Source: Prosopocoilus inquinatus
Lineage: Eukaryota > Arthropoda > Insecta > Coleoptera > Lucanidae
Assembly (NCBI GenBank): GCA_036172665.1
Contig: CM069870.1
Span: 40,754,001 to 40,818,000 of the forward strand
Direction of reading: 5' to 3'
DNA length: 64,000 bases
The notes below the pieces were generated by a model, which made no database searches, was not told where the DNA came from, and was given only the letters and a program-made list of their open reading frames with translations. The position numbers and the translations under genes are program-made. Shown here one piece after another: positions 32,629 to 44,040 of this stretch; the stretch's first letter is position 1, and the number at the start of each line of letters is the position of its first letter.

Positions 32629-33017
32629 AGAGGGGGGGAAATGTCACAAATGATGCTAAGGTAGGTATCAATTATTGTTATAACTGTTTTAATTAATTAG
32701 TTATAAATTTGGATAAATGATTTGCTGACTTCAGCAGGCAGGCATAATAAAACCGCTAGGAAAACGCGTCGCGGGGACAGACAGATAGACAGACAGACGG
32801 GTGTGTGTGCGGTGCCGTGGACGTCACCTGGCGGTTACCGGGCTCTGCTTGCTGAAGGGATTCTTTGAGTTTTTGCAAATAAACCGCTTCTGAAAGGTAT
32901 GGTTATTTTTATTTTTAACTTTCCAGCATTCCATTAAGGTACCTCCGCTACTAGCTAGCGACTGCTCCCTCTGAACAACCCCCCTTTGCGACCCTCGATC
33001 TTACCAGGGTCGTGACA
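32629..33017 (+). repeat. D polypurine tract and 3' LTR (376 bp)
   Basis: The tract AGAGGGGGGGAAA directly precedes the LTR, which starts TGTCACAAATG at 32642 and ends GTCGTGACA at 33017. The 4-bp ATAT follows. Confidence 0.92.
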
Positions 33018-33056
33018 ATATGGTTTTTATTTTACTTAACAATGGCAGTAAAATAT

Positions 33057-33436
33057 TGTAACGTTGGCTTATTGGTAATCTGTTTTTTTACCAAGAAGTA
33101 ACGTATTAGGGGTTGCGTAGCTGAATTAATATAGGACAAAAAATATCAAGTACATTTATTTAAAAAGTATAAGATACACTTACATATCAGAGGGACTATT
33201 ACGGACGACATACACTCTCGCACTATAATCAGTATATCGATGACTTCTCTCCTGCTATGCCTGGAGTTGACCTACTTTCTGCTGCGTGGGCGGTTGACGT
33301 GTAGCTCTGTGTTCTTGAAGCTTTCGATGATTCATTTTTCTCTATTGCCGGATTATTATGTAATTATGTGCAAAGTTATCGATCAAGGTTTTTCCTTGTA
33401 TTGTATGGATCTTAGATAATTATTTCTTCTGTTACA
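33057..33436 (-). repeat. E 3' LTR (380 bp)
   Basis: TGTAACGTTGGCTTATTGG ... CTTCTGTTACA in plus orientation. It lacks a 22-bp segment and a 12-bp tandem copy present in the other LTR, and shows a few substitutions. Confidence 0.9.
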
Positions 33437-35214
33437 CTTTCCCCCCTCGGCGAAAAAAAAACAGATACATATGGTGTAGCAGTACGGAACAGTCCTATGT
33501 CGTGTCGGAGGGTGCAATGTTGAATCCATCAAAGCCGTTGATTTAGTGTGGCTTGTTCCAAATTTTCCCAAGGAAGTTCAGTCAATCCAAAAGTGTGGCG
33601 ACTGGCTTGGCGAAGTTCATCATTTCTGGTGAGGGGCGGAGTTTACTACTCATTACAGATTGATGAGTATGTCTGCTGGAACCAACGAGTTCGGCGAATA
33701 CTCTATGTAATCAAAGAAATAGCAACGTCGGAATATTAACAAGGCGTTGCGGCAAGAATTGCTCCGTAGCTGTTGGTGGTTCTTTAGGTTCTTTAGGGTT
33801 GATGTGGTTAGAGTCGCAGTGGTTATAACCCTAGTTCCTGGTTCTGGTAGTGAGCCACCAAGTAAGGCTAACAACACGAGCGTTGTAGCTGACAAACGTC
33901 TTGTGTCGCTGAGGATGTTGAGCTATGCTGGCGATTCGTAGTTTTCCTAATGCTTCTTTGGGATAGGGATTAGCAACGGCAAATGTATTCTTCCAATCTG
34001 CGAAAATTTTCAGGTTGACAAGTACACATTCCTATATGTCAGTGGACAAATATTTGTTACAGTTAAAAAATTAACATTTACAAGTGTATGTAATTGCTTT
34101 TTGAAACTTCATAATCTGGAAGATTACAATAACTTTCTTAAAAATAGAAATAAGTTACTTTACTAGAGAATTGTTTCCTTAAATAATCAGATAATAATCG
34201 TACAAATGATGACTAGAATTGCAACTCGATGTATCAAAATGCAATGAAAATTTAAACAGTTACGATTGCTACTATATAAAAATAAGACTCCTAAATATAA
34301 ATTAAGAATTAAGAAATTAAGAAATTCTATACATATAAACATATCTTAATTATATATTTACTAAAACAATTATGATAAATGAAAACACAGAATCGATTCT
34401 TGGGTACTCAATCTGTGCACAGTGTGAAATAATAAAAAAGAAAATTATGTACAGGAAAGAAACACAGATTATCCCAGGACGGGGCGATTAAGGCCTATTT
34501 CGCACTCGTACTTGGATAAACTATTAAATTTGAATAACTTCATTTATTTATTTATCTATCCCCAGTTATTCTTTTAAACTTTAAGAGCATTTTTGAGAAT
34601 TCTGAAATTCAATTAATTGGTTACGGCGCTTCACCAAATGTAACATTCTTAAATTCAATTGATTTATTTAACTAGCTCATTCTTTTTTCTAGGTATACCT
34701 TTTTTTTCATCTGCAATGTCATAAACAAAGCAATGTTGTTTATGAACAGAGATAATTCTTTAAATTATTTAGATATCGTAGGTTTTCTTGAAATAAAACA
34801 TATTGTTGATGGATTGGTTGTAATTTTACATCTGAAATCATATAATACACAAGTTCAACATATATTGTATAAAAAGCGAAGTCTGCATTGGTACATCAAT
34901 AAGTCGATTGTCAGGAGTAAATTTCTGTAAAAAAAAATAAATAGCATTTATAGACCGATAAAAAGTGAGAGGATATACAATTTACTTTTGGGGAGGCTGC
35001 CATGAGTCAAAAAAAATGTTTTTATTCTGATTATATTGTTTTGTTATCTCCCGCTTAGGTTTTATTTTCACTTTATATTTTGTGTATAAAATCTCTACTG
35101 TTCTTGTTTTAGTGAAATGTTGGAATAAAGTGTACTGGAGTGATTTGACGATATGAATCAACACTAAGTAAAGGTCAGAACGTTTAATTTCAAACCAATG
35201 ATATAAATAAATTA
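33437..35214 (-). other. E internal region with no recognised gene
   Basis: Bases 33440-33960 are GC-richer; on the minus strand a frame (33895-33653) starts with a hydrophobic signal-like MSATTLVLLALLGG but I see no known domain. Bases 33960-35200 are AT-rich without a convincing frame. This replaces the RT-integrase block expected here. Confidence 0.5.
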
Positions 35215-35406
35215 TTATTTAGACGACGGTGCACTAGGAACGCCATTCTCAACATCCTGATTGGAAAGTGATTTGGATTCTTTCTCAACCTGAACCTGAA
35301 CCTGAGAATCGTCCTTCTTATTTTCAAGCTCTTTTAACTTTTCCTCGATCCAAACTTCGGTGGAGGGGCAGTGGAGGAACAAACATTCATTGCACTCTGT
35401 AGTCAT
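35215..35406 (-). CDS. Small unknown frame inside element E
   Basis: 63 codons, MTTECNECLFLHCPSTEVW, then a charged helix (IEEKLKELENKKDD) and an acidic/Ser-rich tail ending SAPSSK. Three cysteines lie in the first 14 residues. An in-frame stop precedes the ATG, so the start is well defined. I do not recognise the family. It may be a captured host coding segment or an accessory gene of E. Confidence 0.4.
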   Translation of the reverse strand: MTTECNECLFLHCPSTEVWIEEKLKELENKKDDSQVQVQVEKESKSLSNQDVENGVPSAPSSK

Positions 35407-35702
35407 GCTACCATGTTACCAACAAACACATAAAGTAAATTTAGTTCAAAGAAATTAACCAGTTTTAGGGGATAAAAAAATACCCTCAATTAAACTGAAA
35501 CCATAGTAGGATATTACACAATATGTTCCTCATGATTTTTGAATTTTTATCGAAACTTAACGTTATGTGCATTCTTATAATTTTGCCATACATTCTGACG
35601 TAAAATTAATTTCTCATTTTGATCTGATGTGTGTAGGTGTGAGCATTTCTACTTTATTTCTGTTTTGAAATTTTAAATGTCGACGATGGTTGTAATTTGG
35701 AT

Positions 35703-36257
35703 TCAATTTCTCTTGAGGCTGTTTAGTCTTTTTCTTATACGACGTGCTCGAATAGACTTATAATCTGTAAAATTTTTTTCTTGAAAATTATTCCTCGATT
35801 TATTATTTATTCGGACTTGATCTTTTTTGTGAAAAATTTGGGGCTTTCTGTTGTTTTTATTAATATTTGGCTTCCCTTCGCCTTTAGAAAAATTCCGGTT
35901 GTGATGTGAAGATAACGTGCCGTTTTTAGTTAAACTAAAGTGATTAAAAAGTTCAGAATTTCGAGATTCTGAAGGAATTGCGGAATGTGTGTTACTTCTT
36001 AAATTTGTTTGACACGCCTTTTCTAAATAACCAATATTTGTATTTGCAAATAATTTTGATGGTACTTTGCTTATATTTTTTAATTCGACCATTACCCTTT
36101 GTTTTACAGAAAATGGATTTTTTGTTATTATTAGATGTTTCGAAAGCAAAAAACCTTCACGCTGAATAAAATTATGCAAGTTTAAATTTTTAGGGAATTC
36201 CGTAATTGTGGAATTTACTTCGACAAATTGTGATTCATTCAACAACATCAACATCAT
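35703..36257 (-). CDS. E pre-RT linker frame
   Basis: 184 codons overlapping the end of gag-pro in another frame (23 nt shared). It contains LNLHNFIQREGFLLSKHLIITK and SVKQRVMVELKNISKVPSKLF, typical of the linker between protease and RT in this group, then a Lys/Asn-rich tail and a stop. No RT follows. The overlap may represent frameshifting or a mutation. Confidence 0.6.
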   Translation of the reverse strand: MMLMLLNESQFVEVNSTITEFPKNLNLHNFIQREGFLLSKHLIITKNPFSVKQRVMVELKNISKVPSKLFANTNIGYLEKACQTNLRSNTHSAIPSESRNSELFNHFSLTKNGTLSSHHNRNFSKGEGKPNINKNNRKPQIFHKKDQVRINNKSRNNFQEKNFTDYKSIRARRIRKRLNSLKRN

Positions 36258-37662
36258 TTTTCAGGGGTACTTTTATTTTATTAGTTTCGTTAGAAACACC
36301 CGAACTACGTATGTGATGTTTGAGTTGTTTTAAATAGAAATTATCTAAACTATTTTTGGTGTTTAGAAAGGGAACGCGTGTATTACTATGAAGTTCCAAA
36401 CAATTTCGAGAGAAGTTAATTATTGCATCACTCTGGGTTAAAAATTGTGTTCCGAGGATTAAAGGTTTCGGAAGTTTACGGACTACTAGTACATCTGTTG
36501 AAAAAATTTCTTTAGAAATTTGCAACTTTATCATTGTTTTACCGATTACTTTAATCGTTTCGTTTCCCGCCGTAATTATGTGAACTGCCTTTTTTAAAGG
36601 AATGTACCGATTTACAAACTCTGAACTAATTACGTTATTTTGCGCGCCTGTATCAATTATATTTATTGCCTTCTTAAATAAGACACCTGGAACTTTTACT
36701 ACTCCGGATGATCCGAGAGAGTTAACATTTGTTCCTGTTTTCGCTGAGGTGAATTCCATCCGAAGAGAGAAACGTTGTCTCAGCTTATTTCTTGCAAACC
36801 CATGCAAATTTAATGTGTGATGTCCAACAACTTGTTCAGGCCGTCGCCGATTATCGTCAAATTTCCGAGTATTATTTATCTTTTGCGATTTTTTGTAATT
36901 ACACTCGTATGAAAAATGACCGGATCTTTTACAAACAAAGCAAGTGATTTTGTACTTGCGTGTGCGATTACTTTCAGCTTTATTTATATATTTATTTATA
37001 GATGCACTACTTACAGATGTGCTATTACCTTGAAAAAATGATTCAGAATTTTTTAAACACGACGCGACAACTCGTTTTCGCGTTTCACTTATTTTTGCTA
37101 CGATTGCTTTAAAATGTTTTAAAGTCATCTCAGGATTTGAAAATAATGCAAACTGTATCACATAAATAGGATGCAGTCCATTTTCAAAATAATCCAAAAT
37201 TTGGTTAAATGGCATTTTTGGATTTAAATCATTACACATTTCTAAAATTTCGTACATATATTTCAAAATATCTTCGCCTTCTCTTTGTTTTCGTTTTAAT
37301 AATAGAAGTTTAAGTTCTCGAATATTATATGCAATATTAAATTCTTCGCTAAAATCACGGCTAATGTCGCCCCAAGTTTTATTTTTATTTTCCCTAGCTG
37401 AAAAATAATTTTTGTACCATGTATTTGCTGCTCTGTGAAGAAATATGCCAAAAAAAATTATTTTATGCTGATCTGACCAACCATTGCTATCAGCACATTT
37501 TTCAAAATCTTTTATAAATTCAATTACATTTGATAATGCTGGTATAAAAATTTCAGGACTAACGAATTTTGGAAATTTGGAATTCTTATTTGCCTCTCGC
37601 GCTAGAGCAACTGTGACACGAGCGTTCTGAGCTTCGTTCATGATAACGCGATTCGTTAACAA
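36235..37662 (-). CDS. E Gag and protease
   Basis: 475 intact codons. The capsid-like part (residues 30-190) has AANTWYKNYFSARENKNKTW and KRKQREGEDILKYMYEILEM. A CCHC knuckle CFVCKRSGHFSYEC is near residue 243. The protease motif INIIDTGAQNNVIS is near residue 335, with PLILGTQFLTQSDAI closing the domain. Gag and protease are in one frame without a stop. Unlike D, this Gag has a knuckle. Confidence 0.9.
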   Translation of the reverse strand: MLTNRVIMNEAQNARVTVALAREANKNSKFPKFVSPEIFIPALSNVIEFIKDFEKCADSNGWSDQHKIIFFGIFLHRAANTWYKNYFSARENKNKTWGDISRDFSEEFNIAYNIRELKLLLLKRKQREGEDILKYMYEILEMCNDLNPKMPFNQILDYFENGLHPIYVIQFALFSNPEMTLKHFKAIVAKISETRKRVVASCLKNSESFFQGNSTSVSSASINKYINKAESNRTRKYKITCFVCKRSGHFSYECNYKKSQKINNTRKFDDNRRRPEQVVGHHTLNLHGFARNKLRQRFSLRMEFTSAKTGTNVNSLGSSGVVKVPGVLFKKAINIIDTGAQNNVISSEFVNRYIPLKKAVHIITAGNETIKVIGKTMIKLQISKEIFSTDVLVVRKLPKPLILGTQFLTQSDAIINFSRNCLELHSNTRVPFLNTKNSLDNFYLKQLKHHIRSSGVSNETNKIKVPLKNDVDVVE

Positions 37663-38250
37663 GTAAATTTCAATATAGTAATAAAAGAAAAATTCTTGAT
37701 CTCGTGGAAATTAAAACAATTAGTTTCTGGATAATTAAAATTGACTGTTTTGTACGCGTTCCTATTTTTCACTTTTTTTTTTCTAGAAAAATTGAAATTG
37801 CTGGTTAAAATATACGACGAACTTGATTAAAAATTGCATTAAAAAAACATTTAAATATCGTAAAATGCAAAATATTTAAAATTTTGGAAATCACAAAAAA
37901 TATAATAATTTATATTAAAAATTAGAGGTAATTAATATTCATTAATCATGTCGAATTAAAGAAAACGTATTCAAATATTATATATATTTATATATGCTTC
38001 AAATTGCCACATTAAATTTTTCCAAAATAGAATTGCGACTATGAACAAAAATTCTAAAAGAAATTTAATCATTGAATAATATTTGTGATTACATTTAAAT
38101 ATTATGTATTTAATTAAAAAAAAGTGCATAGTGAAAGCTAAAAACAATTATTGCGACAAAATTCATTATTAAATTAAAAAATTGTAATTAAAATACAAGT
38201 TTTCGGCAAAAACATTATTAAATTTGAGATTTGAGGCGCACTCCACCAAA

Positions 38251-38664
38251 TGTAACGTTGGCTTATTGGTAATCTGGTTTTTACCAAGAAGTAACGTATT
38301 AGGGGTTGCGTAGCTGAATTAATATAGGACAAAAAATATCAAGTACATTTATTTAAAAAGTATAAGATACACTTACATGTCAGAAGCACTATTACGGACG
38401 ACATACATCGTTCTCGCACTATAATCAGTATATCGATGACTTCTCTCTTGCTATCGGAAAATCTCTCGGTATATATGCCTGGAGTTGACCTACTTTCTGC
38501 TGCGTGATCGATTGACGTCTTGCTGTGTTCTTGAAGCTTTCGATGATTCATTTTTCTCTATTGCCGGATTATTATGTAATTATGTGCAAAGTTATCGATC
38601 AAGGTTTTTCCTTGTATTGTATGGATCTTAGATAATTATTTAGATAATTATTTCTTCTGTTACA
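38251..38664 (-). repeat. E 5' LTR (414 bp)
   Basis: Same ends as the 33057 LTR (TGTAACGTTGG, CTGTTACA). It carries an extra CGGAAAATCTCTCGGTATAT segment and a duplicated TAGATAATTATT. The primer-binding site lies directly to its left. Confidence 0.9.
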
Positions 38665-38891
38665 ATATAAATTGTTACAGATATGTGTGTCCAGGACATG
38701 AATGCAGGAAGATTAAATTAATACGAAGACTTAACCTGTATCCTACATCGTATTATCTACCGAGACAATTCATCATTTTAATAGAAATGAAAGTGCAGAA
38801 GGTAGGAACTACAACTATGAAACAATCACTTTAAATAATTTTATTAAAGTGTAACAAGTATTATTATGTGTGAGTGATTAGCTGATTTATA

Positions 38892-39331
38892 AAATTTAAA
38901 GGTGGTCAAAGTACAGTATTCTGAATAAAAATTGTTAAAAGAAAGTTTAATTTGCAGTAATTTTGAAGATATTCGCACTTCAAGTCAAAAATAATGTGTA
39001 CGGATAAAGAAAGAATGTATTGAATTGCAATTTTGAAAGCATCTCCATTTCCATTTCATTAGGTTTTCTTCTCCACACATTCATTTAGGTAATACGTTAT
39101 ATTCTGTAAAGACTTGTAATGTATATTACAGCATATTAGAGACTTTGCAGAATATAACGTATTACTTAAATGAATGTATGGAGAAGAAAACCTAAAGAAT
39201 TATTTAAATTAAAAAGGCGCGTAAAAAGCGCACGTAGAATAGTGGCGCCATCGCAACAGATAAATACGTTACAAAGTAGTACTACGTCATATTACGTGGA
39301 CAAAAAATTTACATGGGAATTGGCTCTCTCT
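38892..39331. mobile_element. MITE Y3: copy of Y1 lacking the left arm
   Basis: Starts with the Y1 central block (AAATTTAAAGGTGGTCAAAG) and continues through the palindrome TTCTTCTCCACACATTC to the end TTGGCTCTCTC. It directly abuts a gag fragment. Confidence 0.7.
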
Positions 39332-39339
39332 TCTGGTTT

Positions 39340-39640
39340 TGGCTCACCACAGTCTTTAGAAATATGTCCTGCTTTTCCACAATTGTAACAACGCACTTGG
39401 TCCAGTCATAGTCAGTTTTTCTCCTTTCTTGTAGTTATTACCACTTAAGTTTCTGTCAATGTTTTTAACTCGTACTTCACGTCGTCCAACTGCCAATTTC
39501 TCCGCCACTAAAAAGTCTTTATATAACTCCTCGATATCTTGATAAGCTTTTGTTACCAGATTCCCTGCAATTTCTCTCGACGACAGACCTCTCAAAATTT
39601 CTTGCTTCGTTTCTTCAACCGACAGATTCATTTCATAACA
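39340..39640 (-). pseudogene. Gypsy gag fragment with CCHC knuckle
   Basis: The minus frame 39631-39356 begins MNLSVEETKQEILRGLSSRE, gives a capsid-end-like helix region, then runs out of phase. The next frame holds an intact knuckle CYNCGKAGHISKDC at about 39395-39355. It is an isolated scrap with MITE Y3 on one side and X2 on the other. It could belong to the C family, but the knuckle sequences differ. Confidence 0.6.
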
Positions 39641-39649
39641 CAGGTTATG

Positions 39650-41205
39650 TTTTTCATGAAAATTTAAAATGTAGTATCTAACCTCAAAGCAGATTGTTGC
39701 GTACTTTTTACCTCTGTTTATCTCTGCCCATGTGTTTTGTGTTTACCACAAGAGCCTATACAGGCTGTTCATGGGAAGCCGCTACAATAGTTAACTTTCT
39801 TATTTGAATTTTTATGAAGTAACTTAAATTAGGAAAGTTTTAGGACCTTTCCTCTTCGGTTTTATGGTACTTTCAAAAAAACAAATGACAATCAGGTTTT
39901 CGTGATTTTCAATTGTTTTCAATTTTTTTTAATGGAATGTTAGGTTTTTTATCATCGCATCGCGTTCAGGATGTCAAATTAATTATGTCTCTAAAATATC
40001 ATCTCCCAAAGTCTACTATTTTAGAAATGATTTAGTAACAAAATCTTGGTGTTCACGGGAAATGGCTACAATAGCTAACTTTTTTATTTGAAATTTTGCG
40101 AAGCAGCTTAAATCAGGAAAGTTTCAGGACCTTCTCTGCTCCATTTTATGGTACCCTCGGAGAAACAAATGACAGATTTTCGAGATTTTCATTAAAATGG
40201 AACATTATATTTTTTATTAGCGTATCGTGTTCAGGATGTCAAATTAAGTATTTCTCTAAAATATTCCCCTCCTATATTAGACATTTAAACATGTCGCGCT
40301 TTCAATATTTGGACCCAAGAGTTTTTAGTTTGAACTAAATTTAAACAAATTTTGAATCGTAACAGTTCACAAAGGTCCGACAGTTTGAACACACTTCCTT
40401 TATTCTCTTGTTTCAACGCGTACAATATTGTATTCGTGATTAAAGACTATCGTAACGATACACTTCTTCCGGCGAATATCAAGACTTATTATAAGGATTA
40501 TTTATGAAATATTCTGTTTTGAGAGATATTATTTTGCAGACATACTTAATTTGACATCCTGAATGCGATTTCATGATAAAAAAAAACAAAAGTTGAAAAC
40601 AATTGAAAATCTCAGAAACCTGATAGTCATTTGCTTTTGCAAAGGTACCATAAAATCGAGCAGGGAAGGTCCTGAAACTTTTCTTATTTAAGCTACTTCG
40701 TGAAACTTCAAATAAAAAAAATAGCTATTGTAGCCATTTCCCGTGAACACCAAGATTTTGTTACTAAATCATTTCTAAAATAGTAGACTTTGGGAGATGA
40801 TATTTTAGAGACATAATTAATTTGACATCCTGAACGCGATGCGATGATAAAAAACCTAACATTCCATTAAAAAAAATTGAAAACAATTGAAAATCACGAA
40901 AACCTGATTGTCATTTGTTTTTTTGAAAGTACCATAAAACCGAAGAGGAAAGAAAGGTCCTAAAACTATTCTAATTTAAGTTACTTCGTAAAAATACAAA
41001 TAAGAGAGTTAGCTATTGTAGCAGCTTCCCTTGAACACCCTGTATAGAACAAGAGCCCCACAAGAACCGGCTGCGGAATTTGATAAAAATGACAGTCCGC
41101 GATACGGTTCTGCCATCTAGCGAATTTCTACAAACTACTCAACTTGCTCAAAATTTTAAACTGAAAATGCCGGCGAGTGAGCGTACCAGTGTTCTCTATA
41201 TCGTG
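39650..41205. mobile_element. X2: partial copy of transposon X, split by foldback element Z
   Basis: 39650-39760 and 41043-41205 together match 7205-7480 in reverse orientation, ending with the X terminal repeat at 41205. Rejoining at TA restores X sequence. The far end of X is missing. Confidence 0.75.
39761..41042. mobile_element. Z: mariner-type foldback element, 1,282 bp, TA TSD
   Basis: Ends are CAGGCTGTTCATGGGAAG and the inverse of CAGGGTGTTCAAGGGAAG, flanked by TA. Each arm holds two tandem copies of a roughly 285-bp unit (starts near 39768 and 40052 on the left; inverse copies end near 40755 and 41040). A unique centre lies at 40340-40480. No coding capacity. Confidence 0.8.
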
Positions 41206-41914
41206 GGAGCAACAAAATGCGCGCCTCACGCGGCCTGGGGGGAATTAAAATAAAAAAAGGCGCGTAATTTAAAAATATTTCTGCGTTAACGGTTTAAGTA
41301 TTGTTCAGAAAATAAATAATTAAATAATCTAATACAGGCCTAATCATGCGAGGGGAATATGTCTGGGTATATTCTCCTTCTATCATCGCACAGGCAGTGC
41401 CGGTTTCCGCTTGACGCTGACGCTTCAATTTCAACAACCAACGATATACGAAACTTATATAGATAATGTTCTTTATGGAAAATGTTGTAGTGACGAGCAA
41501 TATCATATAAATAATACATTTTGCATTATGTGTACTGTTTATAAAACACAGATACTTAAGTTCATAATTTTGGTTCATGTTTGTATTTCACGAAAGCCAC
41601 ACGTTTTATAACTTCTGTTGGTACACGATCGGCTGGTAGGCTGGCTCATTCATGTCGACGTTTCATTGACGCCTGTCGAATAGTGGGGGATACTATATCC
41701 TCGCTCTTCTCGTATTTTATGCCCAGGCCTGATCTAATACATTTAGCTGCATTCTTGCCCAAGATATTAGTTTAGGGCTATTCCAGAAGAATAAACGGAC
41801 AATTTGTGATATTCTTTTTATAAATTACGACCACATTTGCTCATATTATTTTTCGCTCCGGCGCTTAATAAGGCCGCGCGGCCGTGATTATTAAAGAAAA
41901 AAATCGAATTAATA
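41206..41914. other. Non-coding stretch before element F
   Basis: Mixed composition with GC-rich words (GGCGCGTAATTTAAA). Short frames (for example 41294-41578) show no domain. Confidence 0.4.
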
Positions 41915-42051
41915 CCGTGCCTTCAATTGAATTCCTCATTAAAGTAAGCTGTGATTTTTTTATGAAGTTGGCGACACATATTCTAGAGAAAACAGTTGTC
42001 ATTATATGTCAGTACTGATCATAACATAAAATAAAAACACAACATTAAAGT

Positions 42052-43111
42052 TTAAAGTAGATGCTCAAAGTGCTCTCCTTCAGCTTGAATACATAAACGT
42101 ACTCTGCGTTTCATGTTTTCAAACCCGTTTGCTAAGTGTTCGGGGGTTATGTTAGCATACATATCTGTAATGCCCGCACGACGTTCTTCGATTGTGTGAC
42201 GCATAGTTCTAAAAACTGTGTTTCTCATTTGCGGACAAATGAAGTAATCTATAATTGAGATCCGGAGACCTTGCAGGAAAATTCGCAATCCGATTATCGA
42301 AAAACTGCTGCAGGAAAGTCTATGTTTGATGAGCTGTGTGGGCAGTAGCATTGTCTTGCTGACAAAACCCTTCTGTAAGTTCATTATCATGTAGTTGATT
42401 AATGAAAGGTTCTAATAACTCATTTCGGTATCTTTCAACAGTTACTGAGTCGTTAAAAAATATTGGTCCGATGATATGCCTTCTTGACACTGCTAGCCAA
42501 ACACCAATTTTTAATGGATGTAATGGAGTTTCCACAAATTCATGGGGATTTTCTGCTGACCATATTCTCATATTCTATTTATTTAAATACCCTGAGAGAT
42601 GAAACCAGGCCTCATCGGAAAAGAAACACTTGTCAAGAATGTCGTCGTTGTTTAAGTTATCAGGAAACCACTGACAATATTCTGTTCTTCTGTGAAAATC
42701 TACTGACCTGAGTTCGTGGACTGCTAGATTCTTATATGGATAAAGCTTTAAGTCTTTTTTAAGAATAGTGTGACATGTTCCTACTGATAGCTGAACTTCT
42801 TGTGAAAGTTTCTCAATAGATTTCTTGGGAGAGTGTTCCGTTCGATCCCGAACATCTTCAATGCGGGCTGCAGTCCTTTTCTTAGCTGCTCCGCTCCCTG
42901 TTTTGCGACCAAGTGATCCTGTTTCACAAAATTTAAGAACACAAGCATGGATATGTTTAACTAGCTGTTCATAAGTAATAGCAAAATTAGGAAACTGCTG
43001 TCGAAACATCTGTACACACTCATTAATTGAATAAACTAACTGCCCATTTTCTATTCTACCGGTTTGAAAATAACTTTCAACAATAAATATTTTCTGCTGT
43101 AATTCTAACAT
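42052..43111 (-). pseudogene. Element F transposase (DUF4817-type mariner)
   Basis: The intact N-terminal frame (43111-42575) has a DUF4817-like region (LELQQKIFIVESYF, MFRQQFPNFA, VLKFCETGSL) and a second helix-turn-helix, then the first catalytic Asp in CFFSDEAWFHLSGY. The next frame (42571-42320) has ENPHEFVETPLHPLKIGVW and the second Asp in FCQQDNATAHTA. The last part (to 42052) ends with the usual RLCIQAEGEHFEHLL. The third acidic residue region is scrambled by a shift (RISIIDYFICPQ). At least three breaks make it inactive. Confidence 0.85.
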
Positions 43112-43731
43112 TTTGAATTAATTGAAAATACAGTGTCAAATTGACATTTGTTTAATTAAATAATTGAACCACAGTATACACATCAATCAGTATGGACAGC
43201 TTGGGCTTTTCGCTCTTACCGTTTCTGAGAGCGCATGTGCGAAATCAGCGGGCATTCATCAAGCGGCCGAGCGCGGCGCAACGGTCAATGGTTGATGGCC
43301 TCGTTCAGGTAACCACAGAAGCTGAGTTATTAATTCAACATAGCTATTGAACAGACATGCTTTTGGAGTGCCAAGCTTCAGCAGCTAGTATTATCACATT
43401 AACCCTTTAGAACACGAGTTGTTAACTTTCAATATGCTGAGTCTGCATCAGGGTCTGCATTCAGGCTCGGTGATCACCTGAACATGGCCAAGAAACGGAC
43501 GTTCCGCCAGAATTCCGGCACACATTCAATATGACCGTCAATTACCGATCAGCTGTTTTGGTGCATAATTAACCATTAGATTATCTTATCGAATTTCATC
43601 ATGTTTCGACTATTTTGAGCTCACTTGTAATTTTTCTAATAAAACAAGCTTTTGCTTTTTAAAATAAGAAGTATATCTTACGAAATAAATAAGTTTTTCA
43701 AGTAGCGACATCTGGTAGCATTAGAATCATT

Positions 43732-43792
43732 CGAACCTATCTTGGCGGGCAGTCATTCTAATAGAATGACTGCCCGCCAACATAGGTTCGGA
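43732..43792. repeat. Long perfect-stem palindrome
   Basis: GGCGGGCAGTCATTCTA, one A, then its exact inverse; beyond a 3-bp mismatch the arms extend with CGAACCTAT and ATAGGTTCG. It lies inside element F. Confidence 0.85.
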
Positions 43793-44040
43793 AAATTGTA
43801 GTATGAACTTCAAAGGTGCCGACAGAAGCTGTCCCTACTGATTAATGTCTATACTGTGATTGAACAGCTACCAGTGCTGCAAATCTTAAGAGAAAAAAAA
43901 CACTGAAATCATAGCCCACTTTAATGAGGAATTCAATTGAAGGCACGGTACTTTGGCTTCTGACAACCGATTCCAAACTTTTCAAAATCAATAAAAGGTA
44001 ACCATGGTAACTTAAAAATATTCTAAGGATTATAAACATA

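Larger units (their letters stand above)
22476..33017 (+). mobile_element. Element D: errantivirus-type Ty3/Gypsy element with macro domain and env
   Basis: 10,542 bp, complete from LTR to LTR, with the 4-bp duplication ATAT at 22472-22475 and 33018-33021. Order: LTR, primer-binding site TGGTGGAGGCGCC (22856-22868), gag, protease, macro domain, RT, RNase H, integrase, env, a long 3' region, polypurine tract (about 32629-32640), LTR. ATAT targets are known for the 17.6/297 group of insect errantiviruses. LTRs differ at about three bases and one GT unit, so insertion is recent. Yet pol and env are broken at several points. Confidence 0.93.
33057..38664 (-). mobile_element. Element E: gag-pro-only Ty3/Gypsy element
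   Basis: 5,608 bp on the minus strand with LTRs at both ends and ATAT duplications (33053-33056, 38665-38668). The primer-binding site TGGTGGAGTGCGCC (38235-38248, minus) resembles that of D. A polypurine tract lies at about 33437-33449 (GAGGGGGGAAAG, minus). It has gag, protease and a pre-RT linker but no RT, RNase H, integrase or env; about 2.2 kb of other sequence takes their place. It must depend on another element for replication. Confidence 0.9.
41915..43948 (-). mobile_element. Element F: mariner-like transposon, 2,034 bp, TA TSD
   Basis: Terminal inverted repeats of 31 bp start CCGTGCCTTCAATTGAATTC at both ends, each flanked by TA (41913-41914 and 43949-43950). It encodes one broken transposase on the minus strand. 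A 29-bp-arm palindrome sits near its right end. Confidence 0.85.

Noticed and set aside
33653..33895. Minus-strand 80-codon frame with a signal-peptide-like start in element E
   Set aside because: No env features or homologous frame; retained only as part of the unassigned region.
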